A stretch of 64,000 bases of DNA from Augochlora pura (GCF_028453695.1 NC_135777.1:2232001-2296000), one strand, 5' to 3'; shown: positions 23,085 through 35,112, counted from the first letter of the stretch. Program-made: numbers and translations. The notes: generated by a model from the letters alone, not told the origin.

Positions 23085-23484
23085 TTACATTTCTTTTCAC
23101 AACTAAATAGAATATTCCGAATTATTTTTTTAAACATTGGCGACACTCAGTACTTACGGAAATTATTGTAACTGTTGTAAGGTTTGAAATACTCGTGGCT
23201 TAAACACCGATTTACACTTTCGTTAATATTGGGCTTTGTATTAATAATTCGATCGTTGATAAAACTGAATAATATTCTCCAAACATCTCCTTTTACATTT
23301 CTTTTCACAACTAAATAGAATATTCCGAAATATTTTTTTAAACATTGGCGACACTCGGTAGGGAAATTAATGTAACTGTTGTAAGGTTTGAAATACTCGT
23401 GGCTTAAACACCGATTTACATTTTCATTAATATTGGGCTTTGTATTAATAATTAGATTGTTGATAAAACTGAATAATATTCTCC
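23085..23484 (+). repeat. Tandem pair of about 206-bp repeat units
   Basis: Units 23085-23280 and 23291-23484 are nearly identical. Both run from ACATTTCTTTTCACAACTAA through TTTAAACATTGGCGACACTC and TTTGAAATACTCGTGGCTTA to GATAAAACTGAATAATATTC. The second unit lacks a few bases after GGCGACACTCGGTA. A third, inverted copy is at 20898-21083. Confidence 0.93.
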
Positions 23485-24000
23485 CAAATATAAAACCAAA
23501 TATTATGTGAGTTTAATTGTTCATTTCTACAGTTGCGTAACAATTGCTCTTAAAGCAAAATCGTACGTGTGCCAATACTTTTTTGACTCTGGATTTTTCG
23601 TTTTCTCGACTTTATTTCCTTATAACAAATAACTAAGAATTCTCAGTAAACATACTATTTATGTGCATCAAGAGACACTAATAAACATAGTTAATGTTAA
23701 CAGATTAGAGATGTAAATAGTTTAAAGATATTCAAAGAAAACTGATTGTGCCAACACTTTTTTAAATATAAAAAATACGTCATATTTTTAAATACGACGT
23801 ATAAAAATCGTCAACTCGATTAAAAGCCCCCGTAGGATCGTTCCGTCTATCACAAACACTCAGCAATAATTCCTGACGTCGGCCGACGATCGCAGTTGCT
23901 TGTTTATTTATTCGCCTGTGCCCGCTTCTCGAACTCGACGTGTCCCGTCGAGGGTGATATTCGATTCGCTTTGAGCATCGGTCCCAGGTATTCAATTATT
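23485..24000. other. Non-coding spacer
   Basis: AT-rich, no supported gene. TTTTTTGACTCTGG and GTGCCAACACTTTTTTAAAT recur loosely (GTGCCAATACTTTTTTGA at 23569, again at 23747). Confidence 0.4.
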
Positions 24001-25235
24001 CCGAAGTTAGGCTATCAAAGAGGTCCTGGATTGGCGCGCCGGTGCCGGCGAAGATCGCGCGATTATACGCTGGAATCGGACTTGGGGGGGGGGGGGGGAA
24101 AAAACCGGAAGCCGACGGCGGCGGGGTCCTCTGTGCGGCGGTCGCGCGAAAAGTTCAAGTGTCTCGAAATGAAACGGGTCTGCTGGCGCGAGATAACGAG
24201 CCCGTAACTATCTGCATGTCGCGTCAAGTGAATCCCGGTACACAAATAACAGTAACGTTTACCTTGTAACCCCGAGCACCGCGTAATCTGCCCTCGTCTC
24301 GCCTTACTTAACGTCAATTACGAACCGTCGAGACGTTTCCCACACAGAGACAGTGCGCCGGAGTGACTGAGAGAGAAAGATAACACGAGTAAAAAGCAAG
24401 AGATAGAGAGAGAGAGAGAGAGAGGCAGAGATTCATCTCGTCGATTTTTCATTCCGTTTAACAGCGACTTGGTATGCACAATGGGGACTGGGTAATTATA
24501 ATCCCGGCTAGAATGCTATTCGCACGCGAGGAGCCGCAATGAAACCCGGCAAATTAAAACTAATGGTAAGACTAATATAACCCAATTAGCCTTAACGACG
24601 ATATGGTACCACTCGCAATCAGACTTTAACGAAGATTGAAGCTGCGGCGCGCCACCGGGTCCGGAGGATTCGGTACTAATTACCTTTAATCATTGCCGGA
24701 CTCCTGGACTTTATGCAAATTCGCGCGGGTTTCTTTTTCTTTTTTATCTTTTTAACAGGCCGGAGAGAAGAAGCCGGAGTCAAGCGAGACTCTCCGTTCT
24801 CTTCTCGATGGACCCCGTCGTTCCGCAGGAACGCCCGGCCCTGCTTTGCATTCGGTCAGATGCCGGATGGCTCGAAATCACTGACTCCGAAGTTTTTGCT
24901 GTACGGTTATCGGAGAGAGGCAACGGAGGGGTGGGGGGAGGACCTCGCTCGGAGAACTGGGCAAGTACGCTATCCAGTAGGATCGCGCTCGTTAAAGTTT
25001 CTCGAAGTTTTAGGACCTCTAAGGCCGCGGGCTTCGCCGCGCTTAATTCCCATCGATTCCCCGTTAATTGCCGCGGTATTTTCATTCATAATACGCTCGC
25101 ACACCGTTCGCCGTGCCCCCCGTTATTATTCCGCGAATTTTTACGCATCTATGCTGACGCGGATTTTTATTACAGCGGGGGGGGGGGGGGGGGGGTGGTT
25201 CCCAAGAGTCACTCGCGATCGGGAACGGAGGGTAA
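24001..25235. other. GC island with 15-G and 19-G homopolymers
   Basis: CpG-rich region with G15 at 24084-24098, G19 at 25177-25195 and a GA tract at 24365-24425. Open frames on both strands change frame through the G runs and show no family signature. Confidence 0.5.
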
Positions 25236-25431
25236 CTTTTTCCTTTACAAGAATGTTCTCCGAGGCGTCGTTAACGAGTTATTAAAGAAAAACGGTGACC
25301 AATGAGAGGCGAGCGCGAGCATGACCGATCAGCCAACGAGCGGTGGGAGCTCGGTTCCGCCAATTGGTCGCCGTTTTTCTTTAATAACTCGTTAACGACG
25401 CCTCGGAGAACATATTTTTGTAAAGGAAAAA
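25236..25431. mobile_element. Long-hairpin inverted-repeat element (MITE-like)
   Basis: Two arms of about 67 bases (25237-25303 and 25363-25431) are near-perfect reverse complements. Each contains CCTTTACAA/TTGTAAAGG, GTTCTCCGAGGCGTCGTTAA and its complement, then AAAGAAAAACGG and ACCAAT. A 59-base spacer separates them. Arms of this length and fidelity would form a stable foldback. A diverged partial relative is at 8488-8530. No coding capacity. Confidence 0.9.
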
Positions 25432-26000
25432 CATTTGGAACACTGTGTATATTGTGTAATACGTATCGCTAAATGTGTGAAGAATTTATTAATTTCATTC
25501 GCTTCGCAAAAGAAAATGATTTTCAGGTAAACCTAATATATTTGGTGAACCTAAATCTTAATTTTTCGTTTTAACAAATAATGTTAATTGTTACAGTCGT
25601 CTGAGTTTCATTATATCAACGTGGCCAACCCGTTTCTAATTAACCTGTTAGGAAATGGCAATTTTATATCTTATAACAAAAATACTTACGATTTTTATAT
25701 AAATGCTTATAATAACAAATTTGTAAATTTCACATGCTTTAGAATAATTCTAGAACAATTATAAAGAACAACTACACCGAGTATGATCAATAAACAAAAT
25801 TTATCTTTAAAATATGTCGACGCAGCTGAGTGGTTAAATAAGCAAGCAGATAAATAAAATAGACGATCAACTCGGAAAAGTGGCATCCCTAAAGAGATTC
25901 CGCGGAGCGGTTGCTCCTCGAAACTGTTGTCATTAATCGAAGCGCGCCCCTCTCGACTAATCGGAGCACCCAGCGACTGAATCATTTAGCGGGCCGTTAC
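25432..26000. other. AT-rich non-coding spacer
   Basis: No supported gene, array or inverted-end element. Confidence 0.4.
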
Positions 26001-26650
26001 GCGGAACAACAATGGAGGATTGCGGAGACGTTAATCGGGTAATTCGATCGTGTCGCGAGTAAGGTAAATAAATCGTCGCCGTGAACGGCCCCCGTGTATT
26101 TCTAGTTATAGCGGCGAGGGTCGCGCGGGGTCGGATTCAAGGGGGCAGAGACGCGAGATAAGGAAGGGGGGAAGGGCGCGGGCGGGTTAAGGAGAGAGAG
26201 AGCGGAGAAGCAGCCTTTTTATCCTCGGTGCCGCTGGTGGGAAGAGTTTCTCGTTCGCAAATGAGGCACGAGCGACGAGATAAGGGAGGGAAAGCCGCGG
26301 GCCAGGCCAACCTACCGGCGTACACGCGAATAAAGGGCGATCAAACGCGATAAAAACTCCGCTCGAGAAGAACCGATAAGACCTAATTGAATGTTCCCTC
26401 TCGATTTTAGCCGGCCGTAAAGCCGGAAACTTTAGACGGGGGCCCCGGCCTTCGTCGATAACCCTGCAACCACCGCCCCTCGCGCCGCTTCTTCCTCGTA
26501 CGACACACATTTCTCTTTTGCATAACCTACTTTGACGCGGGCCGAGCTGCGAGCGGATCTCTTTTCGGCCAGCCAAACCGGTGGACACGCTTCTTCTGTA
26601 CCAGCTGCTGGGAATAGTCGACCGGAGGCGGGTGTTCGTTCAGAATGTAG
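26001..26650. other. GC island
   Basis: CpG-rich, with a purine stretch at 26145-26210. Translations are Arg/Pro/Ser-rich on both strands without signature. Confidence 0.45.
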
Positions 26651-26744
26651 GTAAAATCGAAGCTATTTATTTAACATCGAACGTACCGAGCGCTTAAAAG
26701 TGACTCGTTGCTTTATATTATGCGAATTACGGTGTTTATGTTAA

Positions 26745-26974
26745 TCCTTTGCGCTCGAATGGTGACTCTGAGGCACCACTGAAATTATTCCGTTACGTTC
26801 AAAAATAATTTTTAAAACGATAAAGATTAGATTTAAAAAATCGTTGAGTAGTGAAACTGAAATTAATTGCAAATATTATTTAAAAATCGATATATTATTT
26901 TAATATCATAAACGAGTAAAAACAGTGACCATCGCTGTGTTAGTTTATAATAATTAGAGCTGCCAGCAACGGGG
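26745..26974 (+). mobile_element. 230-bp TTAA-bounded element, family CCTTTGCGCTCG
   Basis: Bounded by TTAA at 26741-26744 and 26975-26978. The left end is TCCTTTGCGCTCGAATGG; the right end reads inward as CCCCGTTGCTGGC. Left-end sequence (CTCTGAGGCACCACTGAAAT) is mirrored in the small element at 12975-13053 (ATTTCAGTGGCGTCTCAGAG). Non-coding, so non-autonomous. Confidence 0.65.
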
Positions 26975-26978
26975 TTAA

Positions 26979-28294
26979 TGCACGTTTGTCCTGTACGCAT
27001 TACTGTCGCCAGTAATCGGCACGCCATAACGTGTCGTGCAAGCATAACTGCAACAGTACACCCAGCATACATAACCCCGATCTATGCCTCTGGCTTGAGA
27101 TCCGCCTCGCTTGTATTTTGTTTGTTTAATCGAAACGGTGTAACTTTTGCACACCGCTTGTACCTATTTATTGCCTTTTATATCGTACTGCTTATGGCAT
27201 TTTTATAGAGACGACTATAGACGAGTATATATATATTTTTTTTATTTATTACTCATTTTCAAGGCATTTTATTTTTTTTTTAAATTCCGTATGGCTTCAA
27301 CAATTTCTCCGTAAGATAAGTTGTATTATATTCCGTTATGATCACGACTATTCGCCCCTGTTATCTCGTCTGAAGCTACTTTTACTGGAGCATACTAGAA
27401 TACCACTACTTGTCTTACTTTTTCCTTTCGAAGTTTTAAATAGTTTCTACAGGAGTTCTGATATTTTATCCAAGTTTTATTTAAACACGGTGGTGCGAAT
27501 AATCACAGATTCGATGTAACTTTTATATTTTCAGTGATATTTAAACGCATACTTAACGTGACGGTCTTGTATATTTATGTATATTTGTTATTATAAATAT
27601 ACATCATTTGTATATTATGTATATTTATATAATAGAAATAATAGAAAATAGAAATATACAGATGTGATATTTTGTTAATTTTTAATATTAGATATAACAG
27701 AATATAGAAATAATGTACAGTTCTAGGTTATTTTATTAAGTTTTAATATTATATATAATAGAAAATAGAAGTTTCAATATTATACATATATACATATTAA
27801 AAATTCGCTTCGTATATAAAATATATAAAATATAAGTATACGTGTTTCATAAATATAGATATCATAAAATATACAATATCAAACTCAATTATATTTAAAT
27901 AAAGTATTAATTGCTCTAGCAGCGTATATCGCAAGCTGTCGATAATACGTACTTACTATAACAGCGATTACTTTATTATCAACACGAATAGAAGGGGATG
28001 GAAGAACGATTGCTAACAATACGTGCCGAGCCATAAAATTGCCCCTTCGAAAACAGTGCTCTAAAATTTGCCGAACACGCTCAGAGACCGCTAACCTCAA
28101 AAACCAACCTCCGCAATTACTTTCGAAGTCAAACCTCCGCGCAGGGCTAAAACTAATCAGCCATCAAACTCGCATCCCAGATATCCCCCATTACTCAGGC
28201 TCGCTTCGGAAAGCGAAGTAACATTACTGTAAAAAAGCTTGATCACAGCGGCCGTTTCTCTTCCGCCCTTATCGTACCTTAACACATACTCGTT
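26979..28294. other. AT-rich non-coding region
   Basis: Rich in TATATA-type low-complexity sequence at 27570-27900. No supported gene. Confidence 0.4.
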
Positions 28295-28510
28295 CGCATG
28301 ACGGAAATTCGTCGTTCCACAAACAATCACCGATAGCCGAATCAGTCATTTCTATATTACGGAAAATAATTGATTCTTGTTTTTTTAATTCCAAGTAGAT
28401 TAAATTGTAATTTTTACTAAACAGAGATTATTTTAATCAAAGATGGTGTAATTATAACCATCACTGAAGAGTGTATGATGTTTAACAAGTTACATTGTTT
28501 CTATATAGAC
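28295..28510 (-). repeat. Hairpin repeat family H, copy 3
   Basis: Minus-strand copy: CAAACAATCACCGATAGCCG, TTTCTATATTACGGAAAATA, GATTCTTGTTTTTTTAATTC and ATCAAAGATGGTGTAATTAT follow the order of the copy at 54596-54832. Confidence 0.78.
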
Positions 28511-28799
28511 CATATGATTTCTATAAAATATTGGTCAATGGATATTCAGCCGGAAATCAAAGTCCATTAATTTTTAGATAAACTCTAGATCACGTTTGTT
28601 ACGCTGATACGAATTATGTGCGAATCGTGCGAAATATTAATATTGATTGACAATTGATAATGAAACGATTTTTCATTTATAAAAGTGAACATCGGATTGA
28701 CATAACCCATCAGAGATAAATCTGAATCGGATAAAAGACAAAGTTCAGCGAATACAATTTTATTCGAAATAAAAATATTTGAGAAACGCTATAGCAATC

Positions 28800-29605
28800 T
28801 TTAGTTGGCGCCTCGGTGTCGCCGGTCGAGCCCGAACGGTTAATTGTCAAAGTAGACTTCGGCGGAACTTGGCCGGATGAAAAATTCAGCTTCCGTCAGA
28901 CTGTTTGGCAACGGAGTCGATCGGCGAGTTCCCGAAGACGGGAATTCGCGCAACTATTTCGATTAACCGCGGGAAATTTCCGTGGCGGTCGGAAGAAGGG
29001 GGTTGGAAAGGCGACGCGGCGGGCAGCAAGCTGGCGGCCGCGCCTATCGGGGCGCGATCTCTCCGCGGCAATTACAGTCATTAATCTCCCATGGAAACAA
29101 AGGGGGGCAAATGAAACGCGGGTTTATAAAACCGTGATGGCGGTGAGCGAGAAAGAGGGGCGCGCGACACGGGGGGTGGTGGAGGGTTGGAAGAGGCCGC
29201 GCTTCGACGACTCGGCGCTTTTATCCGCGGCGCGATGGAAACGAGATTTATCGGTCGCCGGGAGGCTGCGGAAAAACGGGGAAAAAGCCTCGGAATCGTT
29301 GCCGAGAATCCCGGCGAGAAACGGGCCGGATTTTCGCCGCGTTCCCAGCGCCGACGGAAGCGAAAGTCGCGAAGGGGAAGCTCGCGGTATACCGGGGACC
29401 CGGGCGGAAACGTTACCGCGATCAACTTCCCTCGCGCACCTTCGGCCAGGTAGCCTTTTTGTCTGGCTAACAACTATCTCTGTCACTTCTGTGTGGAACG
29501 CGGACACCTCGAACCACCCGGGAAAGTTCGGAGACTTTCTGCTGATAGGGGTAATTTTTACTCTTTGTCGTTTGCGGTTTAAGCTAGTTTAACCCCTTTG
29601 CAGTG
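28800..29605. other. GC island with long open frame, no gene supported
   Basis: CpG-rich block with a 258-codon plus-strand open frame and overlapping minus-strand frames of 127-130 codons. The translation is Arg/Gly/Ser-rich without a domain. All six frames are unusually open because GC-rich DNA has few stops. A promoter-proximal exon remains possible. Confidence 0.4.
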
Positions 29606-29652
29606 AAGTGGTCATTCCGAGACGCTGTGAAAGTTGTTTTACCGCGATTCTA

Positions 29653-29690
29653 TTGGGTTGGCAACTAAGTAATTGCGGGTTTAAAATAAG
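29653..29690 (+). mobile_element. Solo mariner terminal repeat
   Basis: TTGGGTTGGCAACTAAGTAA followed by TTGCGGGTTT is the well-known mariner terminal inverted repeat. It is preceded by TA, the expected target. I found neither the opposite terminus nor transposase sequence nearby, so this is an end fragment or a solo terminus. Confidence 0.85.
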
Positions 29691-30200
29691 AAGGGAAATT
29701 CAATTCTTTTGCTTAAAAATATACGTTTATTCGATTAGACGAATTAACTTCGACACTGCCTTTCTTTCAAGGCTGCATTTTAATATACATAAATAAAAAA
29801 ATTTGGCAATGCAAAGATTACATTGGAACGGGGATGTAACAATTTCTAGAGGTGCTGCATTATAACATTTTTCCAGAAACAACTACGATACTTGTTGCAG
29901 TCACATTTACAACGTTTAATTCTACACGTTTCCATGACATTATAAAAATTTATACATTATACACAATAATTATTAAAAATTAATAATTCGATTCTTATAT
30001 TATATTTTATCATAATAACATATATAATTCTATTTCAACATCAATTTCAGCTAAAAAAGAGCCAAGACAAATTTCATCTGTAATATAAAAAGCAATCTAC
30101 GTCCTTTTTGTTTAAACTTTCCGTCTAATTTTTGCATATGCAACACTACTCGCGTACTCGCTTCAATAACATTACAAAACGTGTCGCCCGGCGAGTGACA
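29691..30200. other. AT-rich spacer after the mariner terminus
   Basis: No transposase reading visible. May include a deleted mariner interior. Confidence 0.4.
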
Positions 30201-30860
30201 CGAAAAAAAAGTTATAATCGAACGAAGTGTCTCGGTTTTCGGAGTTGAAGTAGCTTCGGCGAGTAGAAAGGGTTAAACGAGTCCCGAAGTTCCAAGTAGT
30301 CCGTGGGTCAATCTTCGCGGAACTCCCGCGGAAGATTCCGGTGAAAAATCCCCGGGGAGAGATCGGAAAATCCGTGGAAGTCGAAGCCGAAGGGAGGGCG
30401 AAAAAGAATCGGTATTCGTATAATTTCGTTTGCCGACAGGAAATCCCTCGGCGGAAGGGTATAAATTAAAGGGGGTTAAAGGAAGTTTCGGGGGCGACGG
30501 ACACGGAGTCGAAAGGTATTTCCAGGCCGGGCGGAGGGGGAGGGGGGACGCTTTAAAGCAGCCCTTAACTTCTTCTTAACGTTCCAGCCGGTCCCTTCGA
30601 CAAGGCACTCGCATAACTTCCATCGCGCGACGACGCGGAGGCTTTTCAACGGCGGCGGCGGCGGCGGGGCACATTCGAACGGAATGAATGGTTGAAACTC
30701 GATAACGCCTCGAGAAAATATTTTCGAACGGCACCGTTTTCTCCGGGCCTCCCCCCTCCCCTCTCCGCTCGCGTCCCTTCGCAACCGTCCGACACCCACG
30801 CGATCGTAACTTTCCTCGTTTCCTTGGCGGGTCGAGAATAGATCGCGCTCAATGGGAACG
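30201..30860. other. GC island
   Basis: CpG-rich, with a (GGC)n run at 30650-30668 and a G-rich tract at 30530-30550. No gene signature. Confidence 0.45.
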
Positions 30861-31005
30861 CTTCGAAGCAATGATAGTAACAATGATCGTTTAATTGCCT
30901 ACTCCCGCGGTATATTTGTACGCATATCCTACTTGAAACGTGAGAATTATTAGAGTATCCCATAAGATTCTTCCTTTCATTTAAACGAAATTAACAGACG
31001 ATATT

Positions 31006-31389
31006 TGAGCCGTTCAGTGCACACATCGACTAACTCCATAAAACAAAAAGTCGAGAAACGCGATGAAATGATGTACATTGATTTTTAAAATTCTTCTTAT
31101 AACATAGATTCACATATATAATGTAGAATGAATAAATACAGATATAGCTTTCATTTAACGTATAATTTAATGTATAAAATTAATATTATTTAATGTATAA
31201 AATTAACAAGAAAGAATAGCTAAAAAGAAAAAAAGAAAAACAAAATTTTGCCGTTTAATGGTGTTAATCTTTATTATTCAGAAAAGTTATTATAAATATA
31301 AAAAGTTATGACTATACCAAGTGCTTTGACACTTAAATTTAAGATTTTTCAAAAAGTGGAGTTAATCGATGTGTGCACTGGGCGGCTCA
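31006..31389. mobile_element. 384-bp element with 33-bp terminal inverted repeats
   Basis: Left end 31006-31039 (TGAGCCGTTCAGTGCACACA, then TCGACTAACTCCA) and right end 31357-31389 are reverse complements with about three mismatches. The 316-base interior is AT-rich and non-coding. I could not fix a target duplication, so the superfamily is unassigned. Confidence 0.85.
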
Positions 31390-31579
31390 TTTGTTGTTTA
31401 AGGTTGATTTATTGTGTTATAACTTTTTAGATTATAGAGTCTCGCGTTTCTTTTTGCTGTCAAACTTTTTATTTCAGAGCGTTCGAATACTTTCGTGACC
31501 CACTGTATATCCACAAATCCTCGGTTGATCGAACCGAGAGAATGCCGTTGAGTAGCCGATATTCTGATATTCGATCCAA

Positions 31580-32235
31580 AAATTGACTCGTCGATGAAAA
31601 TTGGAAAAGTTTTTCTGCTGCAGTAACCGCCCCCTCGATCGGTGCGCGTCGGATGATTTTCAAGGGCAATCTTGCCGAACCGTGGCGAGTTTCGCGAAAA
31701 TATCGTTAAACGTGACCGGGGGGGGAAGAGCGAAACACGAAGGTGACGAGGGTCGGACAACGAAAGTCGATATCCTGCAGGGTGCGGAAGGGCTAAAAAC
31801 CGGCGGAGAAAGTTTCCAATTTAGACCGGGACGAATTAAAGCATCGTCGGCGGGCAGGGGTTGAACGGGGGGGGGGAGGGGGGGGGCAGGAGGAGGAGGA
31901 GGATTGAAGCGCGTGAACTCGCTCGCGGGAGAACGGTAGGCGAAAATGAAAAGGCAGAGCGCCCGGGCTTTTTCGGCCAATGAAATTTTCGAAACGCAAC
32001 TTTTCGCCGGGATTTCGGACTTTTTCAGCGGCGTTCCGACGATAATCGACCATTCCCACGGGCTTGGCGGACAGCGGGCGGAAGAGGGGCGGGGGTGGAG
32101 AGGAAAAACGCGACGAGAGAAACGAGCCGACGAACAATACCGCAATGAAGAGTCACGCTTTGCGCGCGATCCTCGCTGAAAGCCGTAAGAGGATTTCGTT
32201 TGACTCGGAAAAATAGTCGTGCGGAGCCCGGACGT
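31580..32235. other. GC island with G10 and G9 runs
   Basis: G runs at 31867-31876 and 31878-31886 sit beside an AGGAGG stretch. Overlapping open frames on both strands have no signature. Confidence 0.5.
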
Positions 32236-33445
32236 TCCTTCTACCCGTTAATTCAACTCTGATAATTAACCATAAATCGTCTATTATGAAAAGAAATCAT
32301 AGCTAGCAGGGAAATCCAACTCGGCGTGCTACTGGCCTTGTGAGGATCGAGGACAAAATTTATAAATTCCGAACGAATTTTCAGCACAAGTGTTATAAGA
32401 CCCTTTTCAATTATATTAAAAATATTGCATTTAACTTCATTGTTTATCATGCTAATGCTTTTCCTACCGGCCATTGGGTTATAAACATTTTTTCTTACTA
32501 TAGGGTAATTAAATCTATTAGCATTTTCAAATTCTCTGCTGCACTTTTATATTTCATTATTTTCTAGCATTTTTCTTACATATTTTATATTTTCATTTGC
32601 ATAGAATAATATTTATTTTATTTATTTTATTTATTTTATTAATCTCGAAAGGTGTGTGGTATTTAAAAAATTATGTAATAATATTGAAAGGCATCGCGTG
32701 AGCCTTGAATATTAATAATATTAATTATTACCAACAAACTCCGACATATATAATCAACAACATAATTTATAAGACAAATATGTATTTATTAACTATTCCA
32801 ATGAATAGAAACGTCATCGGCACAATAATAAAACGCGATAACGTAAAACTGGACTAAATGACTCAATATTATCATTATTATTATTACTATTATTATTCCA
32901 ATTAAATTTGTTCACAAACGGAGTCCTAAATGAAAAAATGTTATTGTTCTCTTTCAACTTATATTCGCTTGTAGAATCACCGTCTTGCCAATTATACCAC
33001 GAATTTCCGAGCATCTTGTATATACAGTAATCACTTCATTAGATAACACTGTGCCAGTGTTGCACACGTAGCACTTACTACCACTATACAACCTGGTCAC
33101 TACTATATATTACAAACTCACCGATTGTACACATTGCTCGCTGGAACACTCTAATGGACAGGAACAGAAGTTCCTACTTATCGGAACAGGACGGGGGCGG
33201 AACAGTCAAACCACCTCTCTTCTCTTACACAGTGATCCAGCCTCGACACTACTGCGATAGTTTTTTTTCCACCGAGGGCGAATCGAACTTTGTCCCACCT
33301 TAAAATATATGGTGTTTTCTAACAAGTTCGCTGCTGGTTCCGAGGATTCATAAAATTGAAGTATTTTACATAAATATCGAGGAAATTTAAAAGACAGTCC
33401 TTTTTTAAAAAGAGAGAATATCTTCTCTTTTTGTCTTTACTGGCA
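32236..33445. other. AT-rich region with TTAA-family interior
   Basis: 32455-32700 resembles the element at 46389-46612: CTACCGGCCATTGGGTTATA versus CTACCGGTCGG, and TATTTAAAAAATTATGTAAT in both. No gene seen. Confidence 0.45.
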
Positions 33446-33861
33446 CGATTTATGTCGTTATTTATAAATTATTAATTGTAAAACGTTATTTATATAAATC
33501 AGTATGTACGAGAACGATTTGCATCGTTATTTATAAATCATCATTCATAAATCGCCATTTATAAATCATTGTTTGTAAATCGCTAATTATAAATCACTAT
33601 TTATTAATCGCTATTTATAAATCGTTATTTATTAATAGTTATTCATAAATCATTATTTATTCATCGTCATTTGTAAATCGTGATTTATTAATCATCATTT
33701 ACAAATCGTTATTTATTAATCGTTATTTGAAAATCATTATTTACAAAACGTTATTTATTAATCGTTATTTGCAAATCATTATTTACAAAACGTTATTTAT
33801 TAATCGTTATTTATTAATCGTTACTTATGAATCGCCATTTATAAAACATTATTTATAGAAA
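33446..33861. repeat. 14-bp AT-rich tandem array
   Basis: About thirty imperfect units of ATCGTTATTTATTA / ATCATTATTTATAA over 410 bases. Later units are more uniform, and CGTTATTTATTAATCGTTAT is repeated exactly. Confidence 0.92.
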
Positions 33862-34019
33862 TCGATTGGATCGGGAAAAATTGTCGAACGAAGAAAAGAA
33901 GCGCTTATTTAAGGATTCCACGGTTTCTGTTATTTTTGATTTCTGTATAATTTCAGTCGTCTGTCGCGAGCCAGGAAAGATACACCCACTCACAAAGGGT
34001 TAATTAACTGAGCCGGAGA

Positions 34020-34299
34020 GGTTTGCGGCGATGCGATGGGAAAAACAGGGTGCGCGAGACCGGAAGGGAACACCCCGGGACCAGGGTGTTATTTGAAATG
34101 CCCGGAGCGATAAGTTTCCAGAAGGTGTATTCCACGAGGCCCGGGTACATAAACGCCGCTAATAAAGGTCTCAAAGGACCAAGGAGCGAGAAGGATGTTC
34201 GCGTAAAGTCTACTACCCTTAATCCTTCTCCTTCCAGCCGGACGAGAAAGAAAAGGGCGGCAAGGAGCAGGAGAGAGGAGGCAGTAGCAACGAGTCAGA
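34020..34299. other. Moderate-GC segment, no gene supported
   Basis: An open frame runs from 34023 into the GA block, but it has no signature and its second half is repeat. Confidence 0.35.
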
Positions 34300-34785
34300 G
34301 TACGAGAAAAAGAGAGAATCAGAGAGAGAGAGTGAGAGTAAGAGAGAGAGAGAGAGAGAGTAAGGGAGAGGAAGAAAAGCAGAATGAGAGCGAAAGAGAG
34401 TGAGAGAAAGGGAGTAGAGGAAGTGTGAGGGAAAGTCTGAGAGGAAGAGAGTTTGAGAAAAAGGAAGAGAGTAGAGGAAGTGTGAGGGAGAGTCTGAGAG
34501 GAAGAGAGTTTGAGAAAAAGGAAGAGAGTAGAGAAAGAGTGAGGGAAAGAGAAAAAGAGTGAGAGAAAGGGAAGAAGAGATGAAAAGTGGGAGAAAGAGA
34601 AGAAGAGATAAAAAGTGAACGAAAGAGAGTTTGAGGAAGAGATAGAGAGTGAAAAAGAGTGAGATGAAGAGGAAGAGAGTGAGAGAGGAAGAGACACAGG
34701 CAGAGAGAAAGCATGTATGCGGGTGTGGACGTGTACGAGTGTATGTAAGAGAGAAAAAGAGAGAGAGAGAGATGTCTGGTTCTAC
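34300..34785. repeat. GA-rich block with a 68-bp internal repeat
   Basis: Purine-rich plus strand. A unit containing GAGGAAGTGTGAGGGA and GGAAGAGAGTTTGAGAAAAA occurs twice in tandem (from about 34412 and 34470), with a partial third copy. Minus-strand open frames of about 200 codons here are pure Ser/Leu/Phe shadows of the repeat. Confidence 0.92.
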
Positions 34786-35112
34786 TGGAAGACCCTTAGG
34801 ATTACGAGCTCTCTCCAAGCCGACCAACTTGGCCGATGTTTAGCCGGGAGCTAAAAAAATTTGACCAAAGAAAAATTCCAATTTCACCCTCGTCTTACAT
34901 AGAGTGGAGCGTAATTGGGACGGGCTTTATCTCCCGACTGATTGAAAATGGAAAGAATGCTGGAGGAAAATCCATTTTCTCTTCGTTTCGTTTTATTCAT
35001 GTAAGTATATTTAAGAAGGGTGGGACCTAGTTCGGGGCGCTGAAATATCAGCGACTTTTCAGAATTTTCTTCTTAACAATCGTAAGATGAACTATTTCAA
35101 CTTTATATTTAA

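Noticed and set aside
28816..29592. 258-codon plus-strand frame
   Set aside because: Longest single frame in the window, but compositional: strong overlapping frames on the other strand and no recognisable domain.
34089..34827. Minus-strand Ser/Leu/Phe-rich open frames of about 200 codons
   Set aside because: They are translations of the GA-rich repeat in three overlapping frames. No domain and no splice context.
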